Shown one piece after another: positions 21,756-31,890 of a DNA stretch of 64,000 bases. The position numbers and the translations under genes were made by a program. The notes below the pieces were generated by a model, which had not been told where the DNA came from, ran no database searches, and saw nothing but the letters and a program-made list of their open reading frames with translations. Within the stretch, counting starts at the first letter, position 1; each line of letters begins with the position of its first letter. The DNA comes from Amphiura filiformis (Eukaryota > Echinodermata > Ophiuroidea > Amphilepidida > Amphiuridae). The DNA lies in the NCBI RefSeq assembly GCF_039555335.1, contig NC_092631.1:1-64000 (forward strand). The letters run 5' to 3'.

Positions 21756-21867
21756 ATGATCCTCAAATTCCCAGCAGTACTATTTGTGAATATCTTGTTC
21801 CTCAGGGGCACTTTCGCTTGTACTTGTCAGACCCCTGAGAACGCCGAGTGTGAGAACACGGATGACG
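21756..21867 (+). CDS. C-type lectin B, coding exon 1
   Basis: The exon encodes 37 residues plus one base of the next codon: a signal peptide very like that of lectin A (MILKFPAVLFVNILFLRGTF, then ACTC), then a short stem TPENAECENTDD. It ends in phase 1 at GACG|GTAAGC (21867/21868), as in A, but lacks 16 codons of repeat-rich stem. An acceptor-like CTCTATCCAG ends at 21732. The gene is probably dead or impaired because exon 2 has a frameshift, but this exon is intact. Confidence 0.75.
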
Positions 21868-21955
21868 GTAAGCTCAACATATTATGTATAGATAATAAAC
21901 TATAATGTTACGACAAAAATTAATGTCTGCAGTAGATAGTACTCTTACACTCTAA

Positions 21956-23060
21956 AAATTAATTTACTCAACATGAGTAAATCGTACTCCTTTTGATAGT
22001 AAAAAGGTCACAGCTCATTTGTTGAGTAAACTTGACTCAACGAAAGTTGAGTAGCAACCCAGCAAACACAAAACGTTTTCGACATGCATCATTCGCAAAA
22101 GGTTATAAAAGGTTGTCAGAAAACGTTTAAATGTCGGGTTATATAAAGGGTGCATTAATGGTATAAAACGTTTTCATAACATTAAATAACATTTGTTGGT
22201 AATTTCCTGCACAGCAAACACAAATGTTTCATAGAAAACATTTAAATGTCGGGGTATATAAAGGGTATAAAAACGTTTTAATAACATTCCAAAAACATTT
22301 TTGAAAACTTTGTACAAATCATTCTAAACAGAATGTTATTTTGAGATTGAAAAAATATTTTGCAAAAAATGTTTGCCCAAAATATTTACAATAACGTTTT
22401 TAAAATGTTTTCACGACCTTGATATTACCCGACATTTAAATGTTATTAAAACGTTTTGTAAAAAACATTTTAAGAACATTTCTGTGTTTGCTGGGTGCAA
22501 ATATTTTAACATAATGTTATTTAAGTGTTGACAAAATATTTGGCCAAAAATGTTTGCAAAAATAGTTTACAATGACATTTCGAAAACATTTTAAAAATAT
22601 TGTTGTAGTGTGTTTTCATACAAAACGTTTATAACGATTTCATGACCTTTATATAACCCGACATTTTAATGTTATTAAAACGTTTTTACCTAAACCAAAA
22701 CCCAAAATATAGCTTATTTAAAACGTTTTAAAAACGTTTTGGTGTTTGCTGGGAACTTTTAATATTCTCCCTTTGAGTAAACATTTTACCCAATTCCAAA
22801 ACTCTGACTCAATACATGACTCAACATTTGTTGAGTTTAACTCTTACTCAAAACTCTGACTCAATACATGACTCAACATTTGTTGAGTTTAACTCTTACT
22901 CAACCTTGCTCACCAGTTGAGCTGTGACATTTTTACTCAACAGGGTGGTAAAAACTTACTCAATCCACAAGGAGTAATATTTTGCTCTGTAGTTGAGTAA
23001 ATTTTTTGAACTTATATTGAGCTGACTGTTTGCCAACTGTTGAGCAACATGAAGTTGACT
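21956..23060. repeat. TTGAGTAA-type repeat, interrupted
   Basis: Many TTGAGTAA and TTACTCAA phrases in both orientations, including a 52-base tandem pair at 22801-22852 and 22853-22904. A MITE interrupts it at 22058-22753. Similar phrases resume at about 24107-24180 (CCCTGTTGAGTAAAA), so the 23080-24112 block also appears to be inserted in it. Confidence 0.7.
22058..22753. mobile_element. MITE with TIR CCCAGCAAACAC, copy 2
   Basis: It starts CCCAGCAAACACAAAACG and ends CGTTTTGGTGTTTGCTGGG. It is the inverted counterpart of 7371-7805 plus an extra internal segment from 22490 on, where a second CTGTGTTTGCTGGG occurs, suggesting a composite of two copies. Confidence 0.8.
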
Positions 23061-23079
23061 CAACTGATATTTATATAAT

Positions 23080-23219
23080 ATTGAATGGCTTTGAGTGTGA
23101 TACAAGAATATATTGCACGAGATAGAAAAATATTGCACGAGTCGAAGACGAGTGCAATATTTTTCTATCGAGTGCAATATATTCTTGTATCACACGAAAA
23201 TAAGCCATTCAATATTATT
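23080..23219. repeat. Perfect-arm palindrome (TATTGCACGAG type)
   Basis: AATATTGAATGGCT...TATTGCACGAG on the left is inverted on the right, with arms of about 60 bases around GTCGAAGAC. Built like the palindrome at 31020-31196. It could extrude as a cruciform. Confidence 0.8.
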
Positions 23220-24112
23220 ATTATTATTTATATCAGGCTTTTGCTATGCGGTAAGGGGCTGTGCAATAATTATGAGCCCCCGGGGGTAAAATTTCAAACG
23301 GCTCGCCAAAAATCGCTTGCCCCCCCCTCTCGGCCTGCCAAAATTGCTTGCCCCCCCTCACGGCCCGCCAAAATTCTTTGCCCCCCCCCTTGCGCATGCC
23401 AAATTTTTGGGATCCCAATTTACAAACCTTAAATGGTCTATATACCTGTTGCGAGCGCAGCGAGCAGGAAAATTTGCATATTTAAGCGTTTCCGTACTGT
23501 TTTCCTAAGCCTTTTTAGAGCGTTTTATTAAAAGGCGCCCCATGCCAAAAATCGCTTGCCCCCTCTCAGCTTGCCAAAAATTGCTTGCCCCCCCCTTTTG
23601 GCTCGCCAAAAATTTCTTGCCCCCCCCCAATTTTACCCTCCCCAGGGCTCATAATTATTGCACAGCCCCTAAGATGAAAATTTAAGCTTACCTAGCCACC
23701 GGGTTTAACCAATGTGTATTGTAAATGTAAGCTTACCTTTTGACCTTCTTGTTTTCTGCTCTTTACTCCCAAAGACAATTTCGGAATAATTATATATATA
23801 GGTTTATTTGTAGATGTGGATTATATTTCCTAAGGTTATCATCATCCAGAACTGCCGCGAATTAAGTTTGTGATTTTACTTGTTTATACAGTACGAAATC
23901 TCCTGTGAGCCGTTACGATGTCTGTAATGTATTGTTGTGCTGTTGTATCATGACGCGTGTTGGTGCCGTCACCATGGTAACGCGCGACGCGTACGCGATA
24001 CGCGTACAATATTCAAGAAATATTGTATTGCATCCGGGTATTTTGAAAATATTGTACAATATACAGTTTTATTGTATCGCTCAAAAGCCTGATATAAATA
24101 ATAATGAGTAAT
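23217..24112. mobile_element. Element bounded by TTATTTATATCAGGCTTTTG, carrying a nested MITE
   Basis: TTATTTATATCAGGCTTTTG near 23224 is inverted at about 24090-24110. Inside is the C-rich MITE at 23254-23670. The right part (23900-24080) has CpG-rich GACGCGTACGCGATACGCGT, unusual for this AT-rich surrounding. No target duplication defined. Confidence 0.6.
23254..23670. mobile_element. MITE with TIR AGGGGNTGTGCAATAATTAT, copy 2
   Basis: AGGGGCTGTGCAATAATTAT at the left and the exact inverse at 23670. It shares GAGCGCAGCGAGCAGGAAA and the C-rich GCCAAAAATCGCTTGCCCC phrases with 2205-2678. Confidence 0.85.
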
Positions 24113-25146
24113 ACTTTTGATGTTAGTCAAAATGTTTACTCATCATATAGCTGCAGGTTACTCCTTCCCTGTTGAGTAAAATGCCATACTTGAACCTCTG
24201 CTCCGGATATTTTGACTTTATATTCCTCACACTTCAAAGGAATGCAATCAAGATTCATGTAACTGTGGTGTTGTTACCATTTAATTCTCATAAAACAACA
24301 CAAAACCTTCAGGAACATAATACGGTATCTTGTGCAAACAAAACATAATTTTTTGTCTTCTTTTGGTTATCTGGTTTGTGGAATAATCCAAGTGATACCA
24401 CTTTATATGGCATGGCTCCAAAAGTGACTACATATGTTCAAAATTCAGAAGTCCTCTAATGTCACTGTCACAATTATGGTTATTGTCAAGGGTACAAAAT
24501 TGCTCCAAAACTGTAATGGCTACAAATTCTTCGTCTATATCAGAATTAAACTACTCAAGCCAAAAGCTGCCAAAGTAGTTCTGCATTACATGTATTTTAA
24601 TTAAAAGTTACCAGAATATGAAGTGACACGTATAGCTCATTTATACTGTCAGTATATAAATATATAAATTACACTGTAATTTACAGATTAATATAAATGC
24701 CTTATTTTGTCTAAAATACACGGCTTTCGGCTGAACCACTAGCAGGCTATGTTAGCACATCTATGACACGGTTGTTTGAACAATGATGGCGCTATTTATC
24801 TTAAATCTTGTTTGCATCTTTACAAGGGGTAGACACTTGTATAATGGTATTAGAACATCAGAAAAAGACTAATAAATGGAAGGAAATTTCAAAAAACTTT
24901 TTATCATGAAATGTACGGAATAACTCATTATAGATGGGCTAATTTAAGTGTAAACAGCGCCCTCAATTTGCACACAAAATGTACAGTTTATTGAATAAAA
25001 ATTACCACAAAAAAGCAGAAAAGATGAATAATAGATACGAAAATCTATATTAAAAATAGCTTTGAAATATATGTGAATATTAGTGATAGCTGTTGGTATT
25101 GTCCAGGTCTAGAATTGAACATTGAACATCAAGCTATCAGTGTCAG
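24113..25146. other. Intronic DNA, nothing recognised
   Basis: AT-rich sequence without a conserved frame or repeat I can match elsewhere in the window. Confidence 0.5.
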
Positions 25147-25409
25147 ACATTTTTCCCAAAGCGTAACATAATTATTATGCTGAGAAAATTTGCTCACCGA
25201 AGAAAAGAATCAGCAATCATTCAGCCTCTTGTCACACTTTCACGATACCGGACGGGTACCTATTCAAGCGCTACGAAACGTGCCTCTTCACACCTTACGA
25301 AATGCTTACTAGCGTTGCCTTGCGTTGCCCTCCGTTGTCGAGTTACTTAGGCTACTATTTCCTCTTACTTAATAAAAAGAAACGAAACAAGTTAGATTTT
25401 AAAATTCTA

Positions 25410-25492
25410 CTAAGGATCCACCGGGGTTCGAACCAGCAACCTATCGATCCATAGTCGAGGCACTACACACTATGCTATACAAGTGGTTGTGT
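25410..25492 (-). repeat. tRNA-derived SINE head or tRNA pseudogene
   Basis: On the minus strand TAGCATAGTGTGTAGTGCC resembles an A box and GGTTCGAACCC is a B box, about 30 bases apart. A D-arm (GCA/TGC) and a four-pair anticodon stem can be drawn, but the T stem and acceptor stem pair poorly, so it is not a functional tRNA. It lies in the block inserted in the lectin B intron. Confidence 0.5.
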
Positions 25493-25584
25493 TTGAAAGC
25501 CGTCTATTTATTATACTTATTGTTTACGGAATAAAGCGCGCGCACACGGTATACTATTACTAGTATATTACCAATGAATAACCC

Positions 25585-25607
25585 TAACCCTAACCCTACA
25601 CAGTGTC
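25585..25607 (+). repeat. Short (CCCTAA)3 telomere-like tract
   Basis: AACCCTAACCCTAACCCTA, the complement of the TTAGGG telomere repeat, immediately outside the inverted unit that starts near 25599. The matching outer border has a longer array at 27672-27747. Confidence 0.7.
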
Positions 25608-26051
25608 GACGCCCTATACGATAAATATAAATTTAATACTCCGTTGGTGAGCAGAAAAGGAGTTCTATCTGATTGGCTAGCAATCGATCGCCTAGATCGC
25701 CTAGACTACAAACTCAAAATGGAGCAATGTATTCAATTCGATTGAAATCGATATTCTATTATTGACGTAGATAAAGAGAGTGATAGTGTGTCAATAATGT
25801 ACATTGTATAGCACCTGGATTTTACATGCATTCCTTTATATAATTAATTTCTCAAAGAGTTGAATATATCACAATTTTAACTGTGGATTTCAAAATCGTT
25901 ACATCAAAATTGCAGTTAAACATATCAACAGCAAAATACCGGTCCTCACTAATTAGTGTATTTAATTTCCAGTTAGTGTATTTAAAATAAAACCTGTGAT
26001 TTACCTGACAACAAATTTTCTTGCAATAGAAATATCATATGGGATACTGAT

Positions 26052-27470
26052 ATGGTAGGCCGCAACCGCCACAACGTGGAGCTGCTACGCGTAGCTGACT
26101 TTTTGCTCCGTGGAGCCAAATTGACCAATCATGTTAGAGTTTTTCATTACTCGGAGGTAAAACTGACCAATCAAGTACGACTTACTCATTACGTGAAGCG
26201 AATTTATTCATTAAGAATTTGCCAGACGAGCTTCAAGATATCCTCGGTCATGAAAGTTATGATTCAAAAAGTAGTTTATGAAAAGTACGAACCGACCTAT
26301 TATTAAGATGGACATGCACTCATAAGAAACTCATACAGTATTGTACATAACTATATAGCTAGGCAGAGTGGTGGTAAACCATGCACACAATTCTGCGATC
26401 TGCGGTGTATCGCCGGGAGCTAATTTGTACAACTTGCGCGGCGTGGCCTGCGGAATTCGACCTTCAGCAAACCAGTTCGGATTTACTTGTAGTAAATACT
26501 AGTATATACTAGTAGTAGGCCATACATACTGTAGTTACTGTCCGTTTTCCTATACACAATACACAGTGCGCTCACCATCGACGCGTGACCTCTACAAATA
26601 GTGTATGTTAGAAGTATAGGCCATTGCCTAGTTAACGTCACCGTGTAAAAAATAACCGGTCAATATTTTAAGTATTCTCTGAAATTCTAGAAAATATAGT
26701 TTTGTAACATGTCCTAAATTTTTAGCTAATTTAGGTGTTTGGAAATATTGGTACTTTTGTGTTTTAGGAAGGATATGTAAACGACAAATAACACCAAAAA
26801 ATATGAAGAAATTATTTCTAAACCGTGTTAAGTCTACAAACCATTATGCTTCTCATTTTCCAGAACGCTGGTTAACAGTAAGCAGACTATTGTCTCATTT
26901 CGTAAACAAAAGCGCACACAGTATTGTTACCTTTCGTTCGCTTTATAATCGTTCACCCAACTGAAACTATAATACCAGCTCATTGCTCATTGCACAGGTA
27001 AAACAGAAACAAGTGCAGTGTGTATTTAACCAGAGAAGATCTGATGTAACATAGTTGAGCTGTTTTCAATGAGTGTTATCTTGGTTTAATAGCTTTTAAT
27101 GGGGTTTAAGTCCTTCAAAGGTCGTGGTGATGACAGTATCAGTACCGTGGGTGTCAGTGATCCTGGCCTGACACAGTAGACAAACAAACAAACAAACAAA
27201 CACGCCACACACATGACACATGCATGCAAGGTAACATTGACTATACACTAATCAAACAATGGTATTGATCCTGTACAACTGGTCGTGGTTTATTTACATT
27301 CGATTCATTTTAAATCCCCATAGTAAACATTAATTTTGGCAAGAGTTTTCTCTCTCTGGAACGAGGATGCATCCACTGGCTCCGCGTAATGAAAAGATCT
27401 AACATGATTGGTCAAGCGAAAAGTAAGCTACGCGTAGCAGCTCCACGTTGTGGCGGTTACGGTCAGCCAT
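26052..27470. mobile_element. 1.4-kb TIR element with 8-base target duplication (hAT-like)
   Basis: ATACTGAT at 26044-26051 and 27471-27478 is an exact 8-base duplication; the empty counterpart at 42807-42814 carries one copy with one change (ATCAGTAC on the plus strand). TIRs of about 95-100 bases begin ATGGTAGGCCGCAACCGCC and, as complement of the right end, ATGGCTGACCGTAACCGCC. The interior contains repeat R1 (26521-27131) and a (CAAA)n tract at 27181-27201. An 84-codon frame starting at the left TIR has no recognised domain; I take the element as non-autonomous. Confidence 0.92.
26521..27131 (+). repeat. Dispersed repeat R1, copy 3
   Basis: It matches 119-907 and 907-1510 from CAGTTACTGTCCGTTTTCC-type sequence to AGTCCTTCAAAGGTCGTGGTGA-type sequence. 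Here it is inside a bounded element, which shows what R1 belongs to. Confidence 0.85.
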
Positions 27471-27671
27471 ATACTGATCATGCGAAAATCGTAAAAACAT
27501 AGAATAGAAACAGTATGGCAGGCTCTGTGGGAATCTCAAATCGTATGCTTAGCCTGAGTCGCTCGGCCTATCTCGAACAAAATCACCATGCGTAGCTGTT
27601 GAAAAACGTGAGGATTCATCGTATTAACACGGCAATTTTTGACACGAAGATATAGGGATGATGACGGTGTG

Positions 27672-27747
27672 CCCTAATCCTAACCCTAATCCTAACCCTA
27701 ATCCTAACCCAAACCCTAACCCTAACCCTAATCCAAACCCTAATCCT
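27672..27747 (+). repeat. Interstitial telomere-like array
   Basis: (CCCTAATCCTAA) and (CCCTAA) units over about 75 bases. The 79-codon minus-strand frame reading GLGLGLG is an artefact of this array. It borders the inverted unit on the outer right. Confidence 0.85.
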
Positions 27748-28988
27748 ATAGTCCTAGTGCTCTGCGCCGGGCTGAACAGGCACCTGCTAAACGCATGCAA
27801 GCGGGTTAACCAGTGCCTTTTATAGTGCTTATAAGCGATAAAAAGTGTGACAACGGGGTGCAATCTTACAAAGGAAGCGTTATCAGTGACTTTGAAATTT
27901 GAACTGGCATAATGTATTTAAATATGAAATACTTTTCTCACTGTGTTTAAATTCATATTAAAGGAGTATTTCATGATCCTACATGTAGCATCCTCTTTTT
28001 ATGACATTTTTCAGTAGATATCCACGAAGAAAGCTTATTCCCAAAATTCCAGTTGATTTCGATTTTGCGTTTGCGAGTTATGCATGATTATGTGTATTTA
28101 CACTGCTCCATAGACAATGTGTTGTAATTTCATTCTGGTATACCAGTAACGTAATTCAAATTTCACGATATTTTTTGCTAAACGAATTAATCTGCAAGAA
28201 ATATTTGACACATAAACATTATGTAGCGAGCGGTTTCCAGTGGTATAAAAATCTCAAGTTTTTTTTTATGAGAAAATTGGGGACATAGTGCAGTTTTGTC
28301 CACGGCAAATTCACCGTGACCTTTTCAGCCATAAACCATTATAGTAATCGATTGTCCAATGCACATTTCTTACCACGTGATAATATTAATCCAATGAGCA
28401 ATCGAATTGTCCGCTACGGTCGACTAATCCAATCGATAATGACGCTATTGACATGCACGGGCGGAGCTCCACTGACTGAGTTTTGGGGATTTTTCACTGG
28501 TTTGCTATCATTTACTCATCAAGGCGCTCCACCGTTATTATAAGGACTATGCTAATAATTTAAAGATTGACATGTAGAAAATAAACCATACTTGACTGAC
28601 AGAAAGTACTAAATTTGTACCTATTACGGTTTGGTGGTACCACTCTCCCAAATGCGACCAAGTCAGGGCGGCCCGGTGAAGAAAAATGTGCATTGGATTA
28701 ACACGGGAGTTTGGATAAGATGGTAGATTTTAGAACTTAGAAATTAGAAAAAAAATGTGGCGGGCCACCCTGGGGGTGCCCGAGGGGGGAGGGGGGTTTG
28801 CCCTCGGAGTCAGAAAATGTTTAATATAGGTCACAAACACCCATTTTCCCTCTATTTTATCACAATTTATTTAACTTCACCTAAGATTATTGGGGGTGGG
28901 GTGGGGGCTGAAAGGTATTCCAGCCAAGCCCCCCCCCCCCCGCTTCCTAAGCCTATGCTCACATTTTATTTTACTCTTCCACTTCCAG

Positions 28989-29472
28989 GTGCAGGTCAAC
29001 AATGTCGTCAGAAATCATGCCCCTTATTTTTTACCCCTTTCGAAGACAACTGCTACCGTTTCTTTGGTTCTGTCAAGACTTGGGTAAATGCAGAGGCACA
29101 CTGCAAAGCATTCTTCACGGACACGGGTCGGCAAGGACATTTGGCATCCATCCATAGTAAAGCAGAGTCTGATTTCGTCTACAACTCTGGCATGACTCCC
29201 TGGTAGTGTCTTCTCAAGCCCAGTGCACTTTTCCGGGCACGCCCCCGTCTGCTAGCATCTATCTGGGATTGACTGACGCGGCTAGAGAAGGTGTTTTTGT
29301 CTGGACTGATGGTAGTCCCACTGATTACACCGAATGGGGACCTGGCCAACCCGTGAATCATGGCGATTGTACCAATTGGATAGACGAATCGGTAGACGTA
29401 GCGTGGAAACCATGGAATAACATACGTTGTGACGGCAACGTATTTCCTTCCCCTTACGTTTGCAAGCTTTAA
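28989..29472 (+). pseudogene. C-type lectin B exon 2, frameshifted lectin domain
   Basis: Acceptor CACTTCCAG ends at 28988; a second AG six bases on (28994) would also keep frame. In phase 1 with exon 1 it reads QQCRQKSCPLFFTPF, then NCYRFFGSVKTWVNAEAHC as in lectin A. One base of lectin A's AAA is missing near 29182 (TACAACTCTGG against TATAAACTCTGG), so translation stops at TAG 29204-29206. The rest of the domain continues in the -1 frame to TAA 29470-29472 with IYLGLTDAAREGVFVWTDGS intact. The sugar-site triplet is QPV rather than QPD and the following acidic loop is shortened by three residues, so calcium binding is probably lost regardless. Either a recent pseudogene or a one-base sequence error. 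The QCP repeat of A is absent. Confidence 0.85.
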
Positions 29473-29971
29473 CTGGATGATAACTGAACACCGCCATGTA
29501 CCTGAAAAGCGTCAATTGATACAAATTTAAGGTCAACCCAGAAATAAAATACAATCCATGTAACAGTCCGCGGTATTTTGAGCTTTTGCTTGATCAACAT
29601 TATAATTGTTACGATAACAAAACAGTTACTTTCTCTTGACTTAAATGACAAGATCCACCTTGCTATATAAACTTTAGATTTCAAGACAAATATTGAACTT
29701 CAATGTTGCATTGATACTGGCACCATTGGATGTCTCTGAATATAACATATCTCAAATCTCAAAAAGTAATTACCCCCCCCCCCCCGCCCCTTTATGAAGC
29801 AATACCTCAAAATGTATGCATCCGATTTTAAAACTGAAATACCAAAAAGAAACCCAGTTTTGTTTTGCAAATTTAGATGCCTCATTTGTTTTAATAGCCC
29901 AAAATGTGTTGCCATGGTGACCCTTTGAATGAAAAAGATGCAGATTGAAAAGTTGCAACTAAACCCATTGG
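29473..29971. repeat. Lectin 3' flank, copy 2 (repeat F inside)
   Basis: Nearly identical to 4515-5010 behind lectin A, including AATAAA at 29543-29548. It ends abruptly at CTAAACCCATTG (29971), where lectin-domain sequence resumes. Confidence 0.85.
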
Positions 29972-30168
29972 TTTTTGTCTGGACTGATGATAGTCCATTT
30001 GATTACAACGAATGGGGACTTGACCAACCCGATGGTGAAAACGCTGGAGACGATTGTATCAAATGGATAGACGAATCGGTAGACGTAGCGTGGAAACCAT
30101 GGAATAACATACCATGTGACATGAACGCATTTCTTTCCCCTTACGTTTGCAAGGTTAAATTATCCTGA
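29972..30168 (+). pseudogene. Lectin fragment C (3' half of a lectin domain)
   Basis: It starts mid-domain at FVWTDDSPFDYNEWG and runs DQPDGENAGDDCIKW...WNNIPCD...PYVCKVKLS to TGA 30166-30168. The QPD triplet and the last three cysteines are kept. It lacks signal peptide, stem and the first half of the domain, and no splice acceptor sits at the junction, so it is a truncated tandem duplicate of 29292-29971 (domain half plus 3' flank). An 80-codon frame (29929-30168) starts in flank DNA and is not meaningful. Divergence from B exceeds that of B from A in places, so the duplication is not very recent or its source was another copy. Confidence 0.8.
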
Positions 30169-30700
30169 TAACTGAACACCGTCATGTACCTGAAAAGCGT
30201 CAATGGATACAAATTTAAGGTCAACCCAGAAATTAAGTACCATCCATGTGACAGACCGCGGTATTTTGAGCTTTTGCTTGACCATCAACATTATAATTAC
30301 GATAACAAAACGGTTACTTTTCTCTTGACTCCACCTTGCTATATAGACTTTAGATTATTTTGAAGTATTGAACTTCAATGTTGCATTGATACTAGGATCA
30401 TTGGATGTCTTTGAATATAACATATCTAAAAAAAAAAAAATAAATAAAAAAAAAATTTCATGATATCTCAAAAAGTAATTACCCCTCCCCTTATTAAGAG
30501 GCAATACCTCACATTCTAAGCATCCCAATTTTAAAACTGAAATATCACAAAGAAATCCAGTTTGGTTTTGCAAATATGGATGCCTCATTTGTTTTAATAG
30601 CCCAAAATGTGTTGCCATGGTGATCCTTTAAATGAAAAAGATGCAGTTTGAACAGTTGCCCCTAAACCCATTGAAACTGTTGCTTTTGATGCTTGAGTCC
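30169..30700. repeat. Lectin 3' flank, copy 3
   Basis: Collinear with 29473-29971 and 4515-5030. The polyadenylation signal is mutated (AATTAA). An A-rich tract at 30429-30455 is an insertion. It ends ATTGAAACTGTTGCTTTTG, like lectin A's flank. Confidence 0.8.
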
Positions 30701-31019
30701 CGGCTTGAGTGCCTGTTCATCACGTCACCGGTCTAGTCGCGTATCACTCATACATAAATTCTAGACAGTTCATTGGTTGATTACCATTTATCATTTTTAC
30801 CATCATGCCTCTCCGTGTGATAGTTTTTACCATCATAGTGCTGCGCCGTAGTGCGCCTGCGCCAAGCCGTGCGCTGACTCTTAGACTCGCCGATTTAGTT
30901 ATGGGGTGGACCCCAAAATGTGAAGTATATCACGGCAAAACATGGTGATATGTATGTTGATGAAAAAATGTATTTCCTACCTTAAATAGTATTTCAGAAA
31001 TAGAATTTATGTACGAGTG

Positions 31020-31196
31020 ATATAAAACAAATATTAACTGTCTTAAATTCGTGTAATGGTCGAAATATAATCACTCGGTGAAAGCTGTATTGTTCCATTA
31101 CACTCGCCGTTCCGGCTCGTGGAATGGAACAATCCATCTTTCACCTCGTGATTATATTTCGACCATCACACTCAAAGACAGTTAATATTTTGTATA
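31020..31196. repeat. Palindrome with ~75-base arms
   Basis: TTAACTGTCTTAAATTCGTG, ATGGTCGAAATATAATCAC and ATTGTTCCATTAC on the left are inverted on the right around CTCGCCGTTCCGGCTCG. Same design as 23080-23219. Confidence 0.8.
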
Positions 31197-31226
31197 CCAG
31201 TCATGTATTGTAGATAATGTAATGAT

Positions 31227-31678
31227 CCCGGGGGGGGGGGGGACACTCACTAAAAATGGGTGACGGGCCACATTGACCCCCATTTTTCAACTCCCTCTCA
31301 TCAAATGACCCCCTTTTTTGTTTTACTGAACTCCCTCTCACCCAATAACCCCTTTTTTGTTTTCCTGTCACCAAAAGACCCCCTTTTTAAAAAATGTTAG
31401 GTAAATTTCTGATAATCTCTCACTGAATGATCCCATTTTTCATTATTTTTCAAATGTTTCAAAATTTTGTATCAACTTTTATATTTTGACCCAAAATTTT
31501 TCCCAGTCTCACTGAATGACCCCCTTTTTTGGTAAGATTTTCCCGGTCTCACGGAAAGACCCCCTTTTTGGGGCCTTCTAACTGAAAGACCCCCCCCCCT
31601 TTTTCGGTGTCTAGGCTCTCACCGAAAGACCCCTAATTTCGAACTGCTGTCCGCACATCCCCGTCACTTCCAAAGTGG
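31227..31678 (+). mobile_element. MITE with TGACCCCC repeats, copy 2
   Basis: Collinear with 19806-20337: G tract, GGGTGACGGG, repeated CTCACTGAATGACCCC, and GTCCGCACATCCCCGTCAC at the end. The right C tract is missing. AATGA occurs on both sides (31221-31225, 31679-31683). The lectin A flank (5063-5075) is uninterrupted here, so this is an insertion. Confidence 0.8.
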
Positions 31679-31890
31679 AATGAAAGGCCTACACTGACTT
31701 TCGAGTATCAAGGTGTCACCCTGGCTACAAATGTTGAGCTATCCAAATGAGGGTCAAAATTTTACAAAACTAAAATGGGTTTCTTTTTGCTATTTGAGTT
31801 TTTGAATAATGTGATGCATAGATTTTAAATTATTGCTTGTATTAAATAAAAGGGGTTTATTACTTTTTGGGAAGTGTTTTAGATAGGATA

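Larger units (their letters stand above)
25599..27672 (-). repeat. Inverted copy of the 42620-43308 unit, split by an insertion
   Basis: 25599-26051 is the reverse complement of about 42807-43308, and 27471-27672 that of about 42620-42814. Anchors include TTAATACTCCGTTGGTGAGC, TGATCATGCG and TCATCCCTATATCTTCGTGT on the opposite strand. The 1419 bases between them are the element at 26052-27470. Confidence 0.88.
21868..28988 (+). other. Intron of lectin B, expanded by nested insertions
   Basis: GT-AG intron of about 7.1 kb against 1.9 kb in A. Homology to the A intron is seen at 21868-21950, 25147-25215 and 27870-27975. The added DNA is the TTGAGTAA repeat with a nested MITE, a palindrome, a nested C-rich MITE, and a ~2.65-kb block carrying an inverted copy of 42620-43308 with a 1.4-kb element inside it. 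28000-28980 holds no recognisable feature apart from G/C-rich tracts. Confidence 0.75.

Noticed and set aside
27624-27863. 79-codon minus frame rich in GLGLGLG
   Set aside because: It is the translation of the telomere-like CCCTAA/CCTAAT array.
28757-29206. 149-codon plus frame as a complete protein
   Set aside because: Its first half is intron DNA; only from the acceptor at 28988 does it match lectin A, and it ends at the frameshift.
29929-30168. 80-codon frame starting MKKMQIEK as a separate lectin gene
   Set aside because: The first 14 codons come from the 3' flank repeat; only the rest is lectin, so this is a junction artefact of the tandem duplication.
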